A stretch of 64,000 nucleotides of DNA from Sagittula marina (GTDB lineage Bacteria; Pseudomonadota; Alphaproteobacteria; Rhodobacterales; Rhodobacteraceae): positions 310,001 to 374,000 of the forward strand of contig NZ_JACIEJ010000004.1 of assembly GCF_014196795.1 (NCBI RefSeq). The letters run 5' to 3'. The notes beneath the pieces are model-generated. The model was not told the origin of the DNA, did not search any database, and was given only the letters and a program-made list of their open reading frames with translations. A program made the translations under genes and the position numbers. Below are positions 1-9,612 of this stretch, one piece after another. The number at the start of each line of letters is the position of its first letter. The stretch's first letter is position 1.

Positions 1-173
1 GCAGAGCGTTTCGGCAATTGATCCAGAAGGTTGGAGGCGATTTCCTCGATCCGCTCGCCGCCGGTGATCGGCGCGGCCATCACGGCACGACGCCCGGACA
101 GCGCCGCCAATTGCGGCCCGAACAGACGCGCATCGCACAGCATATCCGGCAAAAAGACGATGGGTTCAGGCAT
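1..173 (-). CDS. alpha/beta hydrolase, N-terminal part (runs off left edge)
   Basis: The first 57 codons are visible, starting at an ATG (173-171) preceded by a GAGGGGACGGGGG ribosome binding site. The peptide begins MPEPIVFLPDMLCDARLFGP and continues to a segment with GGERIEEIASNLLDQLP. The 'hydrophobic strand, then LPD(M/S)xCD' opening is typical of the first core strand and oxyanion loop of alpha/beta hydrolases annotated in alphaproteobacteria. The nucleophile elbow lies outside the window, so catalysis cannot be confirmed. The gene reads leftward, separated by about 200 bases from the LysM pair that also reads leftward, so it may be a separate transcript. Family assignment is from sequence pattern only. 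Confidence 0.6.
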   Translation of the reverse strand, partial: MPEPIVFLPDMLCDARLFGPQLAALSGRRAVMAAPITGGERIEEIASNLLDQLPKRS

Positions 174-249
174 CCCCCGTCCCCTCGCGTACCTGCGCTG
201 CTGTCACGCTCGTCACCATTATCCTCTTCAAGACATCTGCAAACGGTCG

Positions 250-279
250 GGTTGCCCAACGATCAACCGTGGGGCAACC
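250..279. terminator. strong hairpin between the hydrolase and the LysM pair
   Basis: GGTTGCCC pairs with GGGCAACC. After one A:G mismatch ACG pairs with CGT, leaving a 6-base loop. There is no T-run on either side, so this is either a weak terminator for the leftward LysM operon ending at 379 or an operator for the hydrolase starting at 173. Confidence 0.35.
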
Positions 280-378
280 TAACAGATGCCCCGTCAGGTG
301 AAAGGGGCAGAAAACACCACTGCGCAAAACCGCCCAGCGCCGCCCGCCCGACGAAGACCGAGGCTCATCCGCCGCGAA

Positions 379-1422
379 TCACGGGCTCTTTATCTCGTCC
401 CAGAACACGCCAAGATGCCTGGACACGATCTGGCCATAGCGGTCGCTGTCCTTCAGCGCCGCCAGTCCCGCGTTGAACCGATACAGGAACGTGGTTCCGC
501 GCCAGTGGGTCTTGGAGATCACCACATGCAGCCCCTCCACCGACAGCGGCTTGTCCAGCGGAACCACCTGCCCGCGCAGCCCCATCTCTTCGATGGTTTG
601 CGCGCCAAGGAACACATTCACCGTGACCGCATCCACCTGCCCGTCTTGCAGCAGAGTGAAACAGGCCTCTGGCGTGTCCGGCTGGATCAGCTTGATCGCG
701 CCACTGCTCAGCCATTCGCGGCCGGGCCGGTCAAGATCATGGGTGAAATACCCTTTCGGACGGCACAGCGTATGCCCCACCATGTCGGCGTCGCTTTGGT
801 AATCAATGCCGGAACCGGCCCGCACGAACAGCAGCACAAGGATCTCGGCCAGCGGCTCCGAGAAATGAAAATTGACGCAGCGCTCATTGTCCGGCGTGGC
901 CGCGCAATCGGGCTTGTACCAAGGAAACCCCATGTCGAATTGCTTCCCCGCCAGCGCGGGGAACAGATGCTGCGACCAGTCATCCTCCCATGTGATGGAA
1001 TAGGTCACCGGCGCGGGCGTCGCCTCCATCGCGGCATTGACGATTTCGGTGATCATGCCCTGTCCGGGCCAATCCGGGTCGGTGAAGGGCGCGAAATTGC
1101 CGCCGGTCAGCAGCTTCAGCTCGGCATCGTCCTGACGCAAGGGCGTCGCGTCCTCGACCACCTCCGTGCCCGGCGCACAGGGAAGCCTCAGGCTGTCGCC
1201 CGGCGTTACCTGAAACACGGAGGCCTGAAGCGCGGCCTCATTGGCGTAGTAGATCAGCGTCCATTTCTCCGGGTCGCCATATTTTCCCGCCGCGATGGTG
1301 AACACCGTGTCGCCGGGCTGAACGGTGTAGGTCTCAGGCGTGCATGTCTGTGCCCATGCGGCGCCAACGCCCAGCATCATGCTGGCAGCCAGCGCGCCCG
1401 CCGCGCTCTGTCGCAGTGTCAT
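379..1422 (-). CDS. secreted LysM plus solute-binding-domain protein (copy 2)
   Basis: The 347-residue protein has a signal peptide (1-24, cleavage after AWA), a LysM domain (about 31-82, YTVQPGDTVFTIAAGKYGD) and a C-terminal domain (about 100-340). The C-terminal domain resembles family-3 periplasmic solute-binding proteins (LLTGGNFAPFTDPDWPGQG, and a later segment with DAVTVN). Six cysteines (C27, C82 and those in PDCAATPDNERC, HTLC and EAC) match those of the upstream paralogue, and two of them bracket the LysM domain. LysM domains bind peptidoglycan and SBP_bac_3 domains bind small ligands in the periplasm. The gene starts three bases after the stop of its paralogue, so the two are probably co-translated. 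No permease is nearby, so a transport role is not supported. The ligand is unknown. Confidence 0.8.
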   Translation of the reverse strand: MTLRQSAAGALAASMMLGVGAAWAQTCTPETYTVQPGDTVFTIAAGKYGDPEKWTLIYYANEAALQASVFQVTPGDSLRLPCAPGTEVVEDATPLRQDDAELKLLTGGNFAPFTDPDWPGQGMITEIVNAAMEATPAPVTYSITWEDDWSQHLFPALAGKQFDMGFPWYKPDCAATPDNERCVNFHFSEPLAEILVLLFVRAGSGIDYQSDADMVGHTLCRPKGYFTHDLDRPGREWLSSGAIKLIQPDTPEACFTLLQDGQVDAVTVNVFLGAQTIEEMGLRGQVVPLDKPLSVEGLHVVISKTHWRGTTFLYRFNAGLAALKDSDRYGQIVSRHLGVFWDEIKSP

Positions 1423-1425
1423 GGC

Positions 1426-2529
1426 TCAAAGCCCCGCCCAGATCGACGACATATGCGTGTCGATGACCTTCAGATACGCGCCATTGTCGCGCAGCGTCGC
1501 CAGCCCATCATCGAACGCCGCGATCAGATCCTCGGCGCGCGGGTTGTTGCGATGGGCCACGGCGTGCAGGCTTTCGATCGCCAGAGGCCGGGACAGCTGA
1601 AGCTCCACCGCATCCTTCAACCCCATCTCCTTGAGCACGACGCGCCCGGTGAATTCATTCATCGCCACACCGTCCGCCTGACCGGAGACAAGCCGCATGA
1701 AGCAGTCCTCGGCGCTGGCGGGCTGCTGCAACCGCGCGCCTGCCTGGGCCAGGTACCCGGCGCTGCCCCCCTGTCGCGTGGCTGTGGTGTGCCCCAGCGG
1801 CGAACATATGCGCAGCCCGTCCAGATCGCCTTCGGATGTGTAGCGCACGCCGGACCCCTTGGCGGTAAACAGCACCACGAGCATTTCGAACATCGGTTCG
1901 GAATACACGAAATCGGTGCAAAGCGTGCTATCGGGATGCGCAGCGCAATCCGGTTTCCGCCATGGAAAGGCCAGATCCACCATGCCTTCGGACAGCATCG
2001 GATCTAGGTGCACGGACCGATCGTTGATCCAGTAGAACTTGTGCTGGCCGGTGTCGTCATTGGCAACAAAGGCGCGGTTCACAAGGTCCGTAATCATGCC
2101 GGACGACATCTGAAGCCGATTGGTAAAGGGTTTGAAATCGTCCCCCGCCAGCAGCCTGACATCCACGCCCTGACGGCGCTCTGCCTCGGCACGGGCGCGT
2201 TGCGCCTGCACCTGCGTCGGGGCGGTTCGCTGCGGTGCGGTGACCTCAGCCAGGGGTGTGCCACCTTCCAGCCCCGTCGGCAGACCATTGATGCAGGGCA
2301 TCCGGTACGTCTGGCCAACGCGGATCGCGTCCGGGCTGGGAATGACCTCAAGGTTGGTGCGGTAAATCGCGCTCCACTGCCCCACGTCCTTGTAAAGCCG
2401 GTCCGCGATCATCGACAGAGAATCCCCTGACTTCACACGATACAGTCCGCCGCAGGTTTCCTCGGCCGAAACCCCGACTGTTCCAACACCGAAACAGGCC
2501 GCCGCCGCAAAGATGGCACGCTTGATCAT
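1426..2529 (-). CDS. secreted LysM plus solute-binding-domain protein (copy 1)
   Basis: The 367-residue paralogue of the following gene has the same order: signal peptide (about 1-22), LysM (about 30-79, YRVKSGDSLSMIADRLYKD), a charged linker rich in Arg/Ala/Gln, then a binding-protein-like domain (LLAGDDFKPFTNRLQMSSG, and later a segment with GVAMNEF). The start at 2529 is preferred because TGGGGGA lies seven bases upstream; an in-frame ATG at 2535 is too close to that site. The PDC...C pair and four other cysteines are shared with the second copy, which suggests three conserved disulphides in the periplasm. The pair is a tandem duplication that has diverged considerably. Function is not established; a wall-tethered ligand sensor or scavenger is an inference from the domains. 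Confidence 0.8.
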   Translation of the reverse strand: MIKRAIFAAAACFGVGTVGVSAEETCGGLYRVKSGDSLSMIADRLYKDVGQWSAIYRTNLEVIPSPDAIRVGQTYRMPCINGLPTGLEGGTPLAEVTAPQRTAPTQVQAQRARAEAERRQGVDVRLLAGDDFKPFTNRLQMSSGMITDLVNRAFVANDDTGQHKFYWINDRSVHLDPMLSEGMVDLAFPWRKPDCAAHPDSTLCTDFVYSEPMFEMLVVLFTAKGSGVRYTSEGDLDGLRICSPLGHTTATRQGGSAGYLAQAGARLQQPASAEDCFMRLVSGQADGVAMNEFTGRVVLKEMGLKDAVELQLSRPLAIESLHAVAHRNNPRAEDLIAAFDDGLATLRDNGAYLKVIDTHMSSIWAGL

Positions 2530-2805
2530 ACTCATTCCCCCAACTGAACTTGTGTAAAGGTGCGCCCATGTTGTGGGTTTGGTCAACAATTCACCTAGGG
2601 AATGTGTGCTTAACCATATCTATCAAAGGGTTCCGAAGGGGCAAACCACGTAAAGGTGACGCCCTTCAGGACCGAACGCGACACCGACACCACCTTATCC
2701 ACAGAATCAATGGCGTGATGCGCGAGGGCTACCGGGCGAACTGATATGCAACAGATCAATCTGAGAGTGCTACGCGGTCCAGACGCCGCATGTGAGATAC
2801 GACGC

Positions 2806-3768
2806 TCAGCCCACCTCTGCTAGGATCTGCATCCAGACCGCCACCGCATCATACAGCGTCCATTCCCGCCTCAGCCCGTCTGGACCGAACTCGGCATGGC
2901 TGATGCCCATCACATGGACCCTGGCATTGGTGGGCCGTCCGAACGCGCCCCACCCGGAATGACGCCCCGTCAACGACCAGCGCAGTGCGGCGCGGGGCGG
3001 CAACATGGCCTCTTCGATCCCGATGCGATGGTGCACGACGAACTGCGCATCCGGCAGCGCCGCGCGCAATTCGAGCCAGAAATGCTCTGCCGCCGCAAGC
3101 CCATGCCGCTCTGCACCGCCGGGATGGACCAACTGGCAGGCACGGTCGTAATGACTGCGGATCGCTTGCCATTCCCCGGCCATCAACTCGGTCAGCACCT
3201 GCTCAAAGGCAAGCCCCCAATTCACCTCATTCCCACGTCCGGTGTAGGGGCCGGGCACGTCAACCTCCGGGCAAAAGACCGGCTCATCACCGTCGTACTG
3301 CTCCAGCCGCGCGCGGGCAAACTCCTGCAACTCCACATCCATCTGCCTCAAGACAGCTGCGGTATCCGTCACCTGCCATTCGTCGCTGATGCGGTTCTGC
3401 TTGGCAAAGCGATCGGCCATCACGCGAAAGCGCAAGCGCCGCCCGGTTGCAGGCCCCCAGGGCCCCTCGACCGTGTGCCGCCCCGCAACCGTCAACCGGT
3501 GCGAGCCAAGGAACCCGCGCCTGTCATTGCCGGTCCAGATCACATCCTCGCCCAGCACCTGCCGGTCAGGAAAGGCCGCAAGCCCCGGCATCTGCGCGGC
3601 CAGCAAATCGTCGACCCCTTGGGCAATGCCGCGCGCGTCACGATGGATGATCGCCGGGTGATACAGGCGGTGCAATGCCTGCCCCGGCGCGCGCCCTTCC
3701 CAGACCTCGCGCGCCCCGGTCAGGATGTAGTCCGGAAAGTCCCTGAAACGTGGTTCGAATCCCTGCAT
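2806..3768 (-). CDS. SnoaL-like (NTF2-fold) polyketide-cyclase-family protein
   Basis: The 320-residue protein starts at the ATG at 3768, which has GGAGG five bases upstream; the open frame extends further but without a ribosome binding site. It appears to contain two NTF2-like halves. The first has LHRLYHPAIIHRDARG with a later segment DRRGFLGSHRLTVAGRH. The second has AIRSHYDRACQLVHPGGAE followed by FWLELRAALPDAQF. This tandem arrangement is seen in proteins annotated as ester cyclase / nuclear transport factor 2 family. Most members lack a proven reaction. It lies 95 bases after a VOC protein on the same strand, among hydrolases, consistent with small-molecule catabolism but not proof of it. 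Confidence 0.65.
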   Translation of the reverse strand: MQGFEPRFRDFPDYILTGAREVWEGRAPGQALHRLYHPAIIHRDARGIAQGVDDLLAAQMPGLAAFPDRQVLGEDVIWTGNDRRGFLGSHRLTVAGRHTVEGPWGPATGRRLRFRVMADRFAKQNRISDEWQVTDTAAVLRQMDVELQEFARARLEQYDGDEPVFCPEVDVPGPYTGRGNEVNWGLAFEQVLTELMAGEWQAIRSHYDRACQLVHPGGAERHGLAAAEHFWLELRAALPDAQFVVHHRIGIEEAMLPPRAALRWSLTGRHSGWGAFGRPTNARVHVMGISHAEFGPDGLRREWTLYDAVAVWMQILAEVG

Positions 3769-3863
3769 GACGTCCTCCGGCCAACGCGCATCGTGGTAAA
3801 GGAATGCCCGCAAATGGTGGACAATCCGTATACGCGGCCGGGGCGTTCATGCCGAAAGACGGG

Positions 3864-4292
3864 TCAGTCGTAGCCGTTCCATCGAAATGCGCCATCCGGC
3901 CCAAGGCGGGAAAACGGGTTATGCGCCACCTCCCAAATGTGGCCTTCCGGGTCCGCGAAATAGCCGATGTGGCCGCCCCAGAACACGTCATGCGCCTCGC
4001 GCAGCACCTCGCCCCCGGCTGCGCGCGCGGCGTCAAGCACCTCTGCGACCTCATTCTTATCGCGCACGTTGCAGGCGTAAGTGGCAGCGCCATGGCCGAG
4101 CCGCTCCGCCGGGACCCCCATGTCGCGGGCCAGATCCTCCAGCCCATACAGGCCTAGCGTCTGCCCCAGCAGATCGAACACGACGATGCCCTCTTCGCTT
4201 GGCACACGCGTCCAGCCCATCGCCTCGTAAAACGCTGCGGTTGCTGGAATATCGCGGCAGGCAAGTGTGATCAGGCTGATACGTTGATCCAT
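3864..4292 (-). CDS. VOC-family (glyoxalase/dioxygenase-like) protein
   Basis: The 142-residue protein fits a single vicinal-oxygen-chelate unit of two beta-alpha-beta-beta-beta modules. Seen motifs are ISLITLACRDIPATAAFYEA at the N terminus, a middle module with RDKNEVAEVLDAARAAGG, and GYFADPEGHIWEVAHNP near the C terminus. The last motif contains the usual metal-ligand glutamate of the family. The start at 4292 gives AAAGGA nine bases upstream; upstream in-frame ATGs overlap that site. VOC proteins include glyoxalases, dioxygenases and resistance proteins, and the sequence does not decide between them. Confidence 0.75.
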   Translation of the reverse strand: MDQRISLITLACRDIPATAAFYEAMGWTRVPSEEGIVVFDLLGQTLGLYGLEDLARDMGVPAERLGHGAATYACNVRDKNEVAEVLDAARAAGGEVLREAHDVFWGGHIGYFADPEGHIWEVAHNPFSRLGPDGAFRWNGYD

Positions 4293-4349
4293 GGTCGTCA
4301 TCCTTTCGGGGGCAAGAGAGGGCAGTCCGATATCTGGCATGCCCTCCTG

Positions 4350-5315
4350 TCAGAAAACATCAAGAGCCCGCGCCCAGCCAAGCACCCGCTCTGCCACCGG
4401 CTGCGTCTGGCGCGGCGACAGGATATCGCCCGCGATGATGTGATGGCCGGGGTCATCGCCCGGGCCGGTCTCGACCCGCATGACCTCCGCAGGGCCGCCC
4501 CATCGAGCGGCTATCTCGACTGTGCGCGTGTGGTCCACCAACCCGTCGTTTTCGTCGAAGACAAAGAGCGCTGGCACCCGCACCGCCGCCGGATCTCGCT
4601 TGGCCACCGCGCGCACAGCCGCGGCCATGGGCAGCACGGCAACCGACGGGTAGCGCGCGGTCCACGCCCGCCCGTGCGCCTCTGTCAGCGGGGTAAACCC
4701 CCGATCCCGACCGATCAGCCATGGCAGAAACCAGCGCGCGCCGGGCCACGTGAGGACAGAAGCCTTGGCATCGCGGAGCTTGTAGTTCGGAGAGACCATG
4801 ACAGCGCCCGCCACGTCGTGGCCCATCCCGGCCTGCATCGCAAGGGTTAACAAAGTACAGCCGGTGGAGCAGCCCATCACAAGCACGCGGTCCCCGATGG
4901 TGCGCCCAATGGCCAGCGCCTCCGCCACGTCCTGCATCCAGTCGTCGACACCCGCCTCGGCCATGGCAGCACCATCGCAGCCATGCCCCTTCAGGCGCGC
5001 AAACATCAGGTTCGCGCCCAAACCCTGCGCCACGAGGTCGGGCAGCGGACGCAGCTCTTCGGAGCTGGCGGAAAAGCCGTGCACATAGACCACGGCCCAC
5101 GGCGTAGGAGCCTCCGGCGTGCCATGCCAGACCACGCGCTTTTCGACGCCGGGCCGCAGATGTGGCACCCCGCGCTCCGCCTCCGCCAGATAGTCGGATA
5201 CGCCGCGCGCAAGGCGCGTCTCGTCGAACCCCACATCAAGTGACACCGGTTCGCGCGGCAACAGGGTCCAGACCACGACCAGGGCGGCCACGATAGCCAA
5301 CACCATCCAGATCAT
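4350..5315 (-). CDS. membrane-anchored alpha/beta hydrolase
   Basis: The 321-residue protein begins with a hydrophobic segment (MIWMVLAIVAALVVVWTLL) that should anchor or export it. A canonical alpha/beta hydrolase fold follows. VVYVHGFSAS is the oxyanion region, GCSTG is the nucleophile elbow (Ser about 150), FDENDGLVD is the acid loop, and the histidine is probably in DDPGHHI near the C terminus. Family members are carboxylesterases or lipases with a variety of substrates. It is one of three alpha/beta hydrolases within 6 kb on the same strand. It ends 57 bases before the VOC gene start, compatible with one transcript. Confidence 0.75.
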   Translation of the reverse strand: MIWMVLAIVAALVVVWTLLPREPVSLDVGFDETRLARGVSDYLAEAERGVPHLRPGVEKRVVWHGTPEAPTPWAVVYVHGFSASSEELRPLPDLVAQGLGANLMFARLKGHGCDGAAMAEAGVDDWMQDVAEALAIGRTIGDRVLVMGCSTGCTLLTLAMQAGMGHDVAGAVMVSPNYKLRDAKASVLTWPGARWFLPWLIGRDRGFTPLTEAHGRAWTARYPSVAVLPMAAAVRAVAKRDPAAVRVPALFVFDENDGLVDHTRTVEIAARWGGPAEVMRVETGPGDDPGHHIIAGDILSPRQTQPVAERVLGWARALDVF

Positions 5316-5355
5316 CGGGCGCGCCCTCCGTCCGTTGCGCCGGAGCGCGGCAGGC

Positions 5356-6099
5356 CTATCCGCCGACGCGCATGATCACATGCTCTATCCGCGCAAGGCA
5401 GGCCGGCGTCGAAAAGCGGTGATCCACATCGCGGACAAAGGTCAGCGACACATCCGGCCCTTCGAGGTGATCGAGCAACCGCAACGCCGTTTCGCGGCTG
5501 ACCGCTTCGTCACGGGTGCCCTGCAACAGCCGCACCGGCCATGGCATCCGCAGTGCCGCGCGCAGCACAAGGTTCTTGCGACCATCCTCGATCAGCTTGC
5601 GGGTCACCACATACGGATCTTCGAAGGCGGAGGGCACGATCATCTGCCCTTCTTCCATGATGGTGCGGCGCTGTTCGGTGCTGAACCCGGACCAAAAGCT
5701 GTCCTCGGTGAAATCCGGCGCAGCGGCAATCCCGACGAAGCCAGTCACCCGTTTCAACTTGCGCGCCAGGATGCAGCCGATCCAGCCCCCCATCGAAGAC
5801 CCGACAAGAACCACAGGCCCGTCGCCTGCCACATGACGCACGACGGCCTCCGCATCCGCGGCCCAGTCCCCGATGCAGCCATCCTCGAACGCGCCGCCCG
5901 ATTGCCCGTGCCCGGAGTAGTCAAACCGCAGAAACGCCTTGCCGCGTTTGGCCGCCCAGGCTTCGAGGTGGACCGCCTTCGTCCCTTCCATGTCAGAGCG
6001 ATAGCCAGAGAGGAATACGATACAAGGCCCCTCCCCCGGCGTATACGCATAGGCCAGCTTGTTACCGCGCGGACCATTCATGAAAGTTACTTCAGACAT
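5356..6099 (-). CDS. alpha/beta hydrolase, ABHD10-like thioesterase family
   Basis: The 247-residue cytoplasmic protein has no signal peptide. Motifs are IVFLSGYRSDMEGTKA (oxyanion loop), FLRFDYSGHGQSGG, the nucleophile elbow GSSMGG (Ser about 101), LLQGTRDEAVS (acid) and VRDVDHRFS (histidine). The SGYRSDMEGTKA and FDYSGHGQS pattern is typical of bacterial relatives of ABHD10 (palmitoyl-protein thioesterase / acyl-glucuronide esterase). The substrate in this organism is not evident. The start has GGGGGAGA about seven bases upstream. It lies 40 bases upstream of the membrane-anchored hydrolase on the same strand, so the two may be co-transcribed. Confidence 0.75.
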   Translation of the reverse strand: MSEVTFMNGPRGNKLAYAYTPGEGPCIVFLSGYRSDMEGTKAVHLEAWAAKRGKAFLRFDYSGHGQSGGAFEDGCIGDWAADAEAVVRHVAGDGPVVLVGSSMGGWIGCILARKLKRVTGFVGIAAAPDFTEDSFWSGFSTEQRRTIMEEGQMIVPSAFEDPYVVTRKLIEDGRKNLVLRAALRMPWPVRLLQGTRDEAVSRETALRLLDHLEGPDVSLTFVRDVDHRFSTPACLARIEHVIMRVGG

Positions 6100-6279
6100 G
6101 TAGTTCTCCCCCTTTTCACGCGACCTTACCTAAGTTCACGACGACGCCAAGACCCGAAATGCGCCAGACACCCTTGCGCTGGCTGCAAAGCACGAGGGAC
6201 CGCCCCGAGGCGACAGATGGCGCGAAATTGTCAGCTGACAATTTTCCGCGTCTCCAGGGGTCGGTCGCTTTGGCGGGTG

Positions 6280-7527
6280 TCACTCGGTCTCGACCTCGTC
6301 GAGGCCCAGCGCCAGGACACCGCCCAGCAGCGACAGCACCGCAAAGCCCGCCAATGCCGCCTGCGGCCCGACAAAGGCCAGCGCGCCGCCGACCGCGCCC
6401 ACGATCAAGAGCAAGGAGCCGATCAACGTGTTTGCCAAGGCTGCGTAAGACGATCTGGCGTCCTCTGGCGCCATGTCCACCAGATAGGTTGAACGGCCCT
6501 GCCGCACCCCCTGGTAGGCGACCATCAGGCCGAACAGCACCAGTGGCACAACCCAGACGGGGCCAACCAACCCCATGAGGTCAAGCGCCACGGCCAGAGC
6601 CATGAACGCCGCCGCGACAAAGCCGGACAGCGCCAACACCCAGCGCGACGACTGATCCGCGAGCCGCCCCCAGATGTAGGAGCTGACGAAAGACGCCGCA
6701 GCCGAGGCCAGCAGAAGCGCCCCAAGTCCTTGCAAGGCGCTTTGCCCGTCGCCGAGCATCACGAAGTACGGCGGCGCCAGAGCTGTCACTGTCAGCGCTC
6801 CGCGGGTATAGATGAAACGGCGGAATTTCTTGTCCTGCTTCAAGGGGGTCAGATCAATGGCCGGGCTGTTGTCTTCGACCCGCGAGGGTTTCTCGTTCAG
6901 GGTGGAAAACACTGTCGCCGCGCCGATCCAGAGCGCCGCCGCGACAAAGATCGCAATGACCACCGGCCCCTTTTCCTGTCCGATGCCAAAGATCAACAGA
7001 GCGGCAAAGGCGAGCACCGCCAGCGAGGCCGAAGATCCGGCAACGCCCGTGACCGCCCCGCGCCGTTGCTTCGGGATCGTCTTGCCGAGGATGTCCTTGT
7101 AGCTGACCGAACACAGCGCCCGGCTGAGCGCCAGAACCGCCAAGGCCCCCGCGATGGCAAGGCCCGCGGCCCAGCCTGTCAGGAACAGCGCCGACACGGC
7201 GATCAGCGCCGACATCAGCCCCTGCCCCGCCGACCCGATGACCCAGGCCCATTTGCGGTGTGTCATGGCTTCGACCCGCCCAGCCAGGATGATCTGTGGC
7301 AGCAGCGCGCCCGCCTCCCGGATCGGCACGAACAGCCCCGTGATCGCGGCCGGCACGCCAAGGTTGCCCGCCAGCCAGCTCAGCACCAGCTTGGGATCGA
7401 TCAGCCCGTCAGCGATCTTGGTCATGGAGAGGCTGAGCATGTGACGCAGGCCATTGCGGGCTTCGGTTTCAGAAGCGTGGTCCGCCCCGGTCAATTCATC
7501 GTAGACATCCGTCTCGGTCTTGGTCAT
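6280..7527 (-). CDS. MFS transporter
   Basis: The 415-residue polytopic protein has about 11-12 hydrophobic segments, for example [19 protein letters not shown], a segment with [20 protein letters not shown], and [17 protein letters not shown] long hydrophilic loop in the middle (about 185-215, [20 protein letters not shown]) fits the split between two six-helix halves. The start at 7527 is preferred because AGAGG lies nine bases upstream. Basic loop motifs such as [13 protein letters not shown] resemble MFS signature loops. The substrate cannot be inferred. It is divergent from thrS, with 126 bases between. Confidence 0.7.
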   Translation of the reverse strand: MTKTETDVYDELTGADHASETEARNGLRHMLSLSMTKIADGLIDPKLVLSWLAGNLGVPAAITGLFVPIREAGALLPQIILAGRVEAMTHRKWAWVIGSAGQGLMSALIAVSALFLTGWAAGLAIAGALAVLALSRALCSVSYKDILGKTIPKQRRGAVTGVAGSSASLAVLAFAALLIFGIGQEKGPVVIAIFVAAALWIGAATVFSTLNEKPSRVEDNSPAIDLTPLKQDKKFRRFIYTRGALTVTALAPPYFVMLGDGQSALQGLGALLLASAAASFVSSYIWGRLADQSSRWVLALSGFVAAAFMALAVALDLMGLVGPVWVVPLVLFGLMVAYQGVRQGRSTYLVDMAPEDARSSYAALANTLIGSLLLIVGAVGGALAFVGPQAALAGFAVLSLLGGVLALGLDEVETE

Positions 7528-7653
7528 GTCGTCGTGCCTCTTGGGTACGTCTCTGGTGTTGACACACCGCGCCCCCGAGGTCATTCAGGCGCCGCACAAC
7601 ATAACCCGCAACCGGGCGTTCCGTGGGCGCCAAACCGACGAGGAGACACTCAG

Positions 7654-9603
7654 ATGTCCCAGATTTCCCTGACTTTCCCAGATGGCTCTAAACGTGATTT
7701 CGACAAGGGGGTGACCCCTGCGGAAGTTGCTGCGTCGATTTCCAAGTCGCTGGGCAAGAAGGCCATCAGCGCACAGGTCGACGGCCAGCATCACGATCTG
7801 CAATGGCCGCTCGAGGCCGATGCGGCCATCGCCATCAACACCCTTGCCGACGAGGCCCCCGCGCTGGAGCTGATCCGCCACGACCTGGCGCACATCATGG
7901 CGCGCGCGGTTCAGGAGCTGTGGCCCGACGTGAAGGTCACCATCGGCCCGGTCATCAACAACGGCTGGTATTACGATTTCGACCGTGCGGAGCCCTTCAC
8001 CCCCGAAGATCTCGGCGCCATCGAAAAGAAGATGAAAGAGATCATCAACAAGCGCGACGAGATCCGGACCGAGGTCTGGTCCCGTGCCGATGCCATTGCG
8101 CACTACGAAAACTCCGGCGAGAACTACAAGGTGGAGCTGGTCAACGCGATCCCCGACGACGGTCAGCCCATTCGCATGTACTGGCACGGCGACTGGCAGG
8201 ACCTATGCCGCGGCCCGCACCTGCAGCACACCGGCCAGGTGCCGGGCGATGCGTTCAAACTGATGTCAGTCGCGGGCGCCTACTGGCGCGGCAACTCTGA
8301 CAACGCGATGCTGCAGCGCATCTACGGCGTGGCCTTCAAGAACAAGGAAGACCTGCGCAAGTATCTGAACATGCTGGAAGAAGCGGCCAAACGCGACCAC
8401 CGCAAGCTGGGTCGCGAAATGGACCTGTTCCACATGCAGGAAGAAGCGCCGGGCCAGATCTTCTGGCATCCCAACGGGTGGAAGATCTACACCACCCTGC
8501 AGGATTACATGCGCCGCAAGCAGGAGCGCGACGGCTATGTGGAGGTCAACACTCCGCAGGTCGTGGACCGCAAGCTGTGGGAAAAATCCGGCCACTGGGA
8601 CAACTACCAGGACCATATGTTCATCGTCGAAGTGGACGAGGAACACGCCCGCGAAAAGGCGATCAACGCGCTGAAGCCGATGAACTGCCCCTGCCACGTG
8701 CAGGTGTTCAACCAAGGCCTGAAATCCTACCGGGATTTGCCGCTGCGCATGGCTGAATTCGGCTCCTGCAGCCGGTATGAGCCCTCGGGCGCGCTGCATG
8801 GCATCATGCGGGTGCGTGGCTTTACCCAGGACGATGCGCATATCTTCTGCACCGACGATCAGATCGAGTATGAGACCGCCAAGTTCATCAAGTTCCTGGC
8901 TGGCATCTACGACGATCTGGGCTTTCACAACTGGACGATCAAACTGTCGACCCGCCCGGAAAAGCGCATCGGGTCCGAGGAAAGCTGGGACCGCGTCGAA
9001 CAGGCGCTGGGCGATGCCTGCAAGGCAGCGGGCTACGACTTCGAGATCCTTGAGGGCGAAGGTGCGTTCTACGGGCCCAAGCTGGAGTTCACCCTGACCG
9101 ACGCCATCGGCCGGGAATGGCAGTGCGGCACGCTGCAAGTGGACCCGAACCTGCCCGAACGGCTGGACGCGACCTACATCGGTCAGGACGGCGCAAAGCA
9201 CCGCCCCGTCATGCTGCACCGCGCGGTTCTGGGGTCGTTCGAGCGCTTCATCGGCATCCTGATCGAGGAACACGCAGGCAAGCTGCCCTTCTGGCTGGCC
9301 CCGCGTCAGGTGGTCGTGGCCTCCATCACTTCGGAAGCAGATGACTATGTGCATGAAGTGGTTGAACAGCTGGTGAACGCAGGCGTCCGCGCCGAGGCCG
9401 ACATCCGCAACGAAAAGATCAACTACAAGGTCCGCGAACATTCGCTGGGCAAAGTGCCGGTCATCCTTGCCGTCGGTCATCGCGAAGTCGAAGAGCGCAC
9501 CGTGTCTGTCCGCCGTCTTGGTGAAAAGCAGACCTCCGTGCAGCCGCTCGACGAGATCGTGCCGAGCCTCGCGTCTGACGCCACCGCGCCGGACAAGCGG
9601 TAA
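7654..9603 (+). CDS. thrS: threonine--tRNA ligase
   Basis: The 649-residue enzyme attaches threonine to tRNA-Thr in the cytoplasm. Domains in order are the N-terminal TGS domain ([20 protein letters not shown]), the editing domain, the class II catalytic core and the anticodon-binding domain. The editing domain has the H-x3-H motif in [11 protein letters not shown] and a cysteine-containing [12 protein letters not shown]. The core has motif 2 near [20 protein letters not shown], zinc-ligand cysteine in MNCPCH, and motif 3 in [13 protein letters not shown]. Length matches the usual 640-650. The start is fixed by GAGGAGA seven bases upstream; the frame stays open upstream but has no coding signal. 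Confidence 0.97.
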   Translation: MSQISLTFPDGSKRDFDKGVTPAEVAASISKSLGKKAISAQVDGQHHDLQWPLEADAAIAINTLADEAPALELIRHDLAHIMARAVQELWPDVKVTIGPVINNGWYYDFDRAEPFTPEDLGAIEKKMKEIINKRDEIRTEVWSRADAIAHYENSGENYKVELVNAIPDDGQPIRMYWHGDWQDLCRGPHLQHTGQVPGDAFKLMSVAGAYWRGNSDNAMLQRIYGVAFKNKEDLRKYLNMLEEAAKRDHRKLGREMDLFHMQEEAPGQIFWHPNGWKIYTTLQDYMRRKQERDGYVEVNTPQVVDRKLWEKSGHWDNYQDHMFIVEVDEEHAREKAINALKPMNCPCHVQVFNQGLKSYRDLPLRMAEFGSCSRYEPSGALHGIMRVRGFTQDDAHIFCTDDQIEYETAKFIKFLAGIYDDLGFHNWTIKLSTRPEKRIGSEESWDRVEQALGDACKAAGYDFEILEGEGAFYGPKLEFTLTDAIGREWQCGTLQVDPNLPERLDATYIGQDGAKHRPVMLHRAVLGSFERFIGILIEEHAGKLPFWLAPRQVVVASITSEADDYVHEVVEQLVNAGVRAEADIRNEKINYKVREHSLGKVPVILAVGHREVEERTVSVRRLGEKQTSVQPLDEIVPSLASDATAPDKR

Positions 9604-9612
9604 CGCATTCTC

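Noticed and set aside
285-307. TGCCCC...GGGGCA hairpin as terminator of the LysM operon
   Set aside because: The stem is only 6 bases with an 11-base loop and no T-run; the neighbouring hairpin at 250-279 is much stronger.
286-2007. 573-codon open frame on the + strand
   Set aside because: It is antisense to the two LysM-SBP genes, which carry signal peptides and recognisable domains; the frame has Arg/His/Gln-rich composition typical of antisense readings in GC-rich DNA.
6730-7653. Long upstream extension of the thrS frame
   Set aside because: It runs antisense through the MFS gene. The family start and the GAGGAGA ribosome binding site fix thrS at 7654.
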